From: Pseudopyrenochaeta lycopersici
Taxonomy: Eukaryota; Ascomycota; Dothideomycetes; Pleosporales; Pseudopyrenochaetaceae
Reading direction: 5' to 3'
DNA length: 64,000 nt
Assembly (NCBI GenBank): GCA_003313425.1
Contig: NHZP01000057.1
Coordinates: 62,001 to 126,000 of the forward strand
The first letter of the stretch is position 1. Each line of letters begins with the position of its first letter. Below are positions 63,485 through 64,000 of this stretch, piece after piece. A program made the translations under genes and the position numbers. Under the pieces are notes generated by a model. That model did not search any database, was not told where the DNA came from, and saw only the letters and a program-made list of their open reading frames with translations.

Positions 63485-64000
63485 GTCGGAAAGTATAAGC
63501 AAGAGCTATTTATTATTAACGGACGTCTGGAGTGAGAAATCATCTTGAACAGAAGCACCAGATTGATCCCCAGAGTGGTATCAAGAAACATAGTTCGACA
63601 CAGAAGTCTGTACCGGAGCAGTAGAAGAGTGCGGCTACTACGAATGCGCTCTTCTGGAAAGACTCAATTGAGAAGTTCAAGGAGCTCCTAATTCGTTGGA
63701 TTGTGTACTGCCATATTGCTTTCTTTCAATTAGAAAATCAGTATTTCCGAGAACTTCTCTTCTTTTTGAATCCGGCGCTCCTCAACCGCCTCCCAAAGGC
63801 AGCGAAAACTATCCGAAGTTGGGTTATGGACGCATTTCTGTCGAAGAAGCAACGGCGCAGGGAGGACCTCCAGCACTCGCGGAGTAGAATCTCCATCTCC
63901 TTTGACTTCTGGACTTCGCCAAACCCTTACGCTATTCTAGGTGTCATCGCCATGTGGATTGACAGTACCGGCAAGCGACGGACTACCGTTTTGGGTATAC

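Larger units (their letters stand above)
60707..64000 (+). pseudogene. Outer hAT transposase gene, interrupted by another hAT and running off the window
   Basis: The 5' part starts at 60,707 with a Ser/Thr/Pro-rich head. A frameshift near 60,860 is followed by the first half of a BED finger ('RLGSSHVWKYGLHYIRDNDK', 'YYCHECAVG'). The inner hAT occupies 60,992-63,484. The frame resumes at 63,485 with 'KYKQELFIINGR', a shift, 'RNHLEQKHQIDPQSGIKK' (the BED histidines), a stop, then 'FWKDSIEKFKELLIRWIVYC', 'LLNRLPKAAKTIRSWVMDAF' and 'ISISFDFWTSPNPYAILGVI', the start of the hAT catalytic domain. It continues past 64,000. At least two frameshifts and one stop make it non-functional even without the insertion. 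Confidence 0.75.

Overview
The window looks like part of a filamentous ascomycete chromosome, most likely a dothideomycete of the Pleosporales type. The evidence is many 46-82 nt GT-AG introns with CTAAC/ACTAAC-like branch points, fungal-only families (SAT4/rhodopsin-type membrane proteins, a NACHT-WD40 NLR, DUF3435, C2H2 'DPWNQTAADHPEW' proteins) and fungal transposon lineages. The class is inferred from family content, not from a marker gene. No rRNA, tRNA or CRISPR was seen.

Layout. 1-7 kb: a LINE relic, a complete six-exon SAT4-family membrane protein, degenerate kinase-like and other relics, and a chimera of MULE transposase with the C-terminus of an ATP-dependent DNA ligase next to a Tc1/mariner stub. 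7.8-9.2 kb: a second intact SAT4-family gene. 10.4-12.5 kb: a broken pogo/Fot1-type transposase. 12.8-14.7 kb: a CCCH zinc-finger gene. 15.8-20.2 kb: a 1,424-aa NLR with ten near-identical 42-aa WD40 repeats. 22.5-25 kb: two lineage-specific hypotheticals. 25.7-28.0 and 37.7-40.0 kb: two apparently identical 2,260-bp piggyBac-like elements in inverted orientation. Between them lie an Hsp20, a LINE gag relic, a secreted/GPI-like protein, three coiled-coil proteins, a MADS-like ORF and a ferric reductase. 40-48 kb: DUF1989, a C2H2 protein, a DUF3435 relic, a four-copy short repeat, and an orphan protein with an internal domain duplication. 48.3-56.4 kb: a pogo-type DNA transposon split by a full-length, ORF-intact Tad-like LINE. 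57.6-59.4 kb: a secreted type-B carboxylesterase. 59.5-64 kb: a transposase tail and an intact hAT inserted into an older hAT.

The window is an accessory, transposon-dense compartment with at least three recently mobile families (piggyBac-like, Tad-like LINE, hAT). Exact target-site duplications or identical copies show the recent movement. NLR, ferric reductase and DUF3435 sequences together resemble the cargo of fungal Starship giant transposons, but no complete captain gene or element boundary is visible, so that link is only a hypothesis. Exon coordinates below come from reading splice sites by eye; summed exon lengths divisible by three were used as a check.
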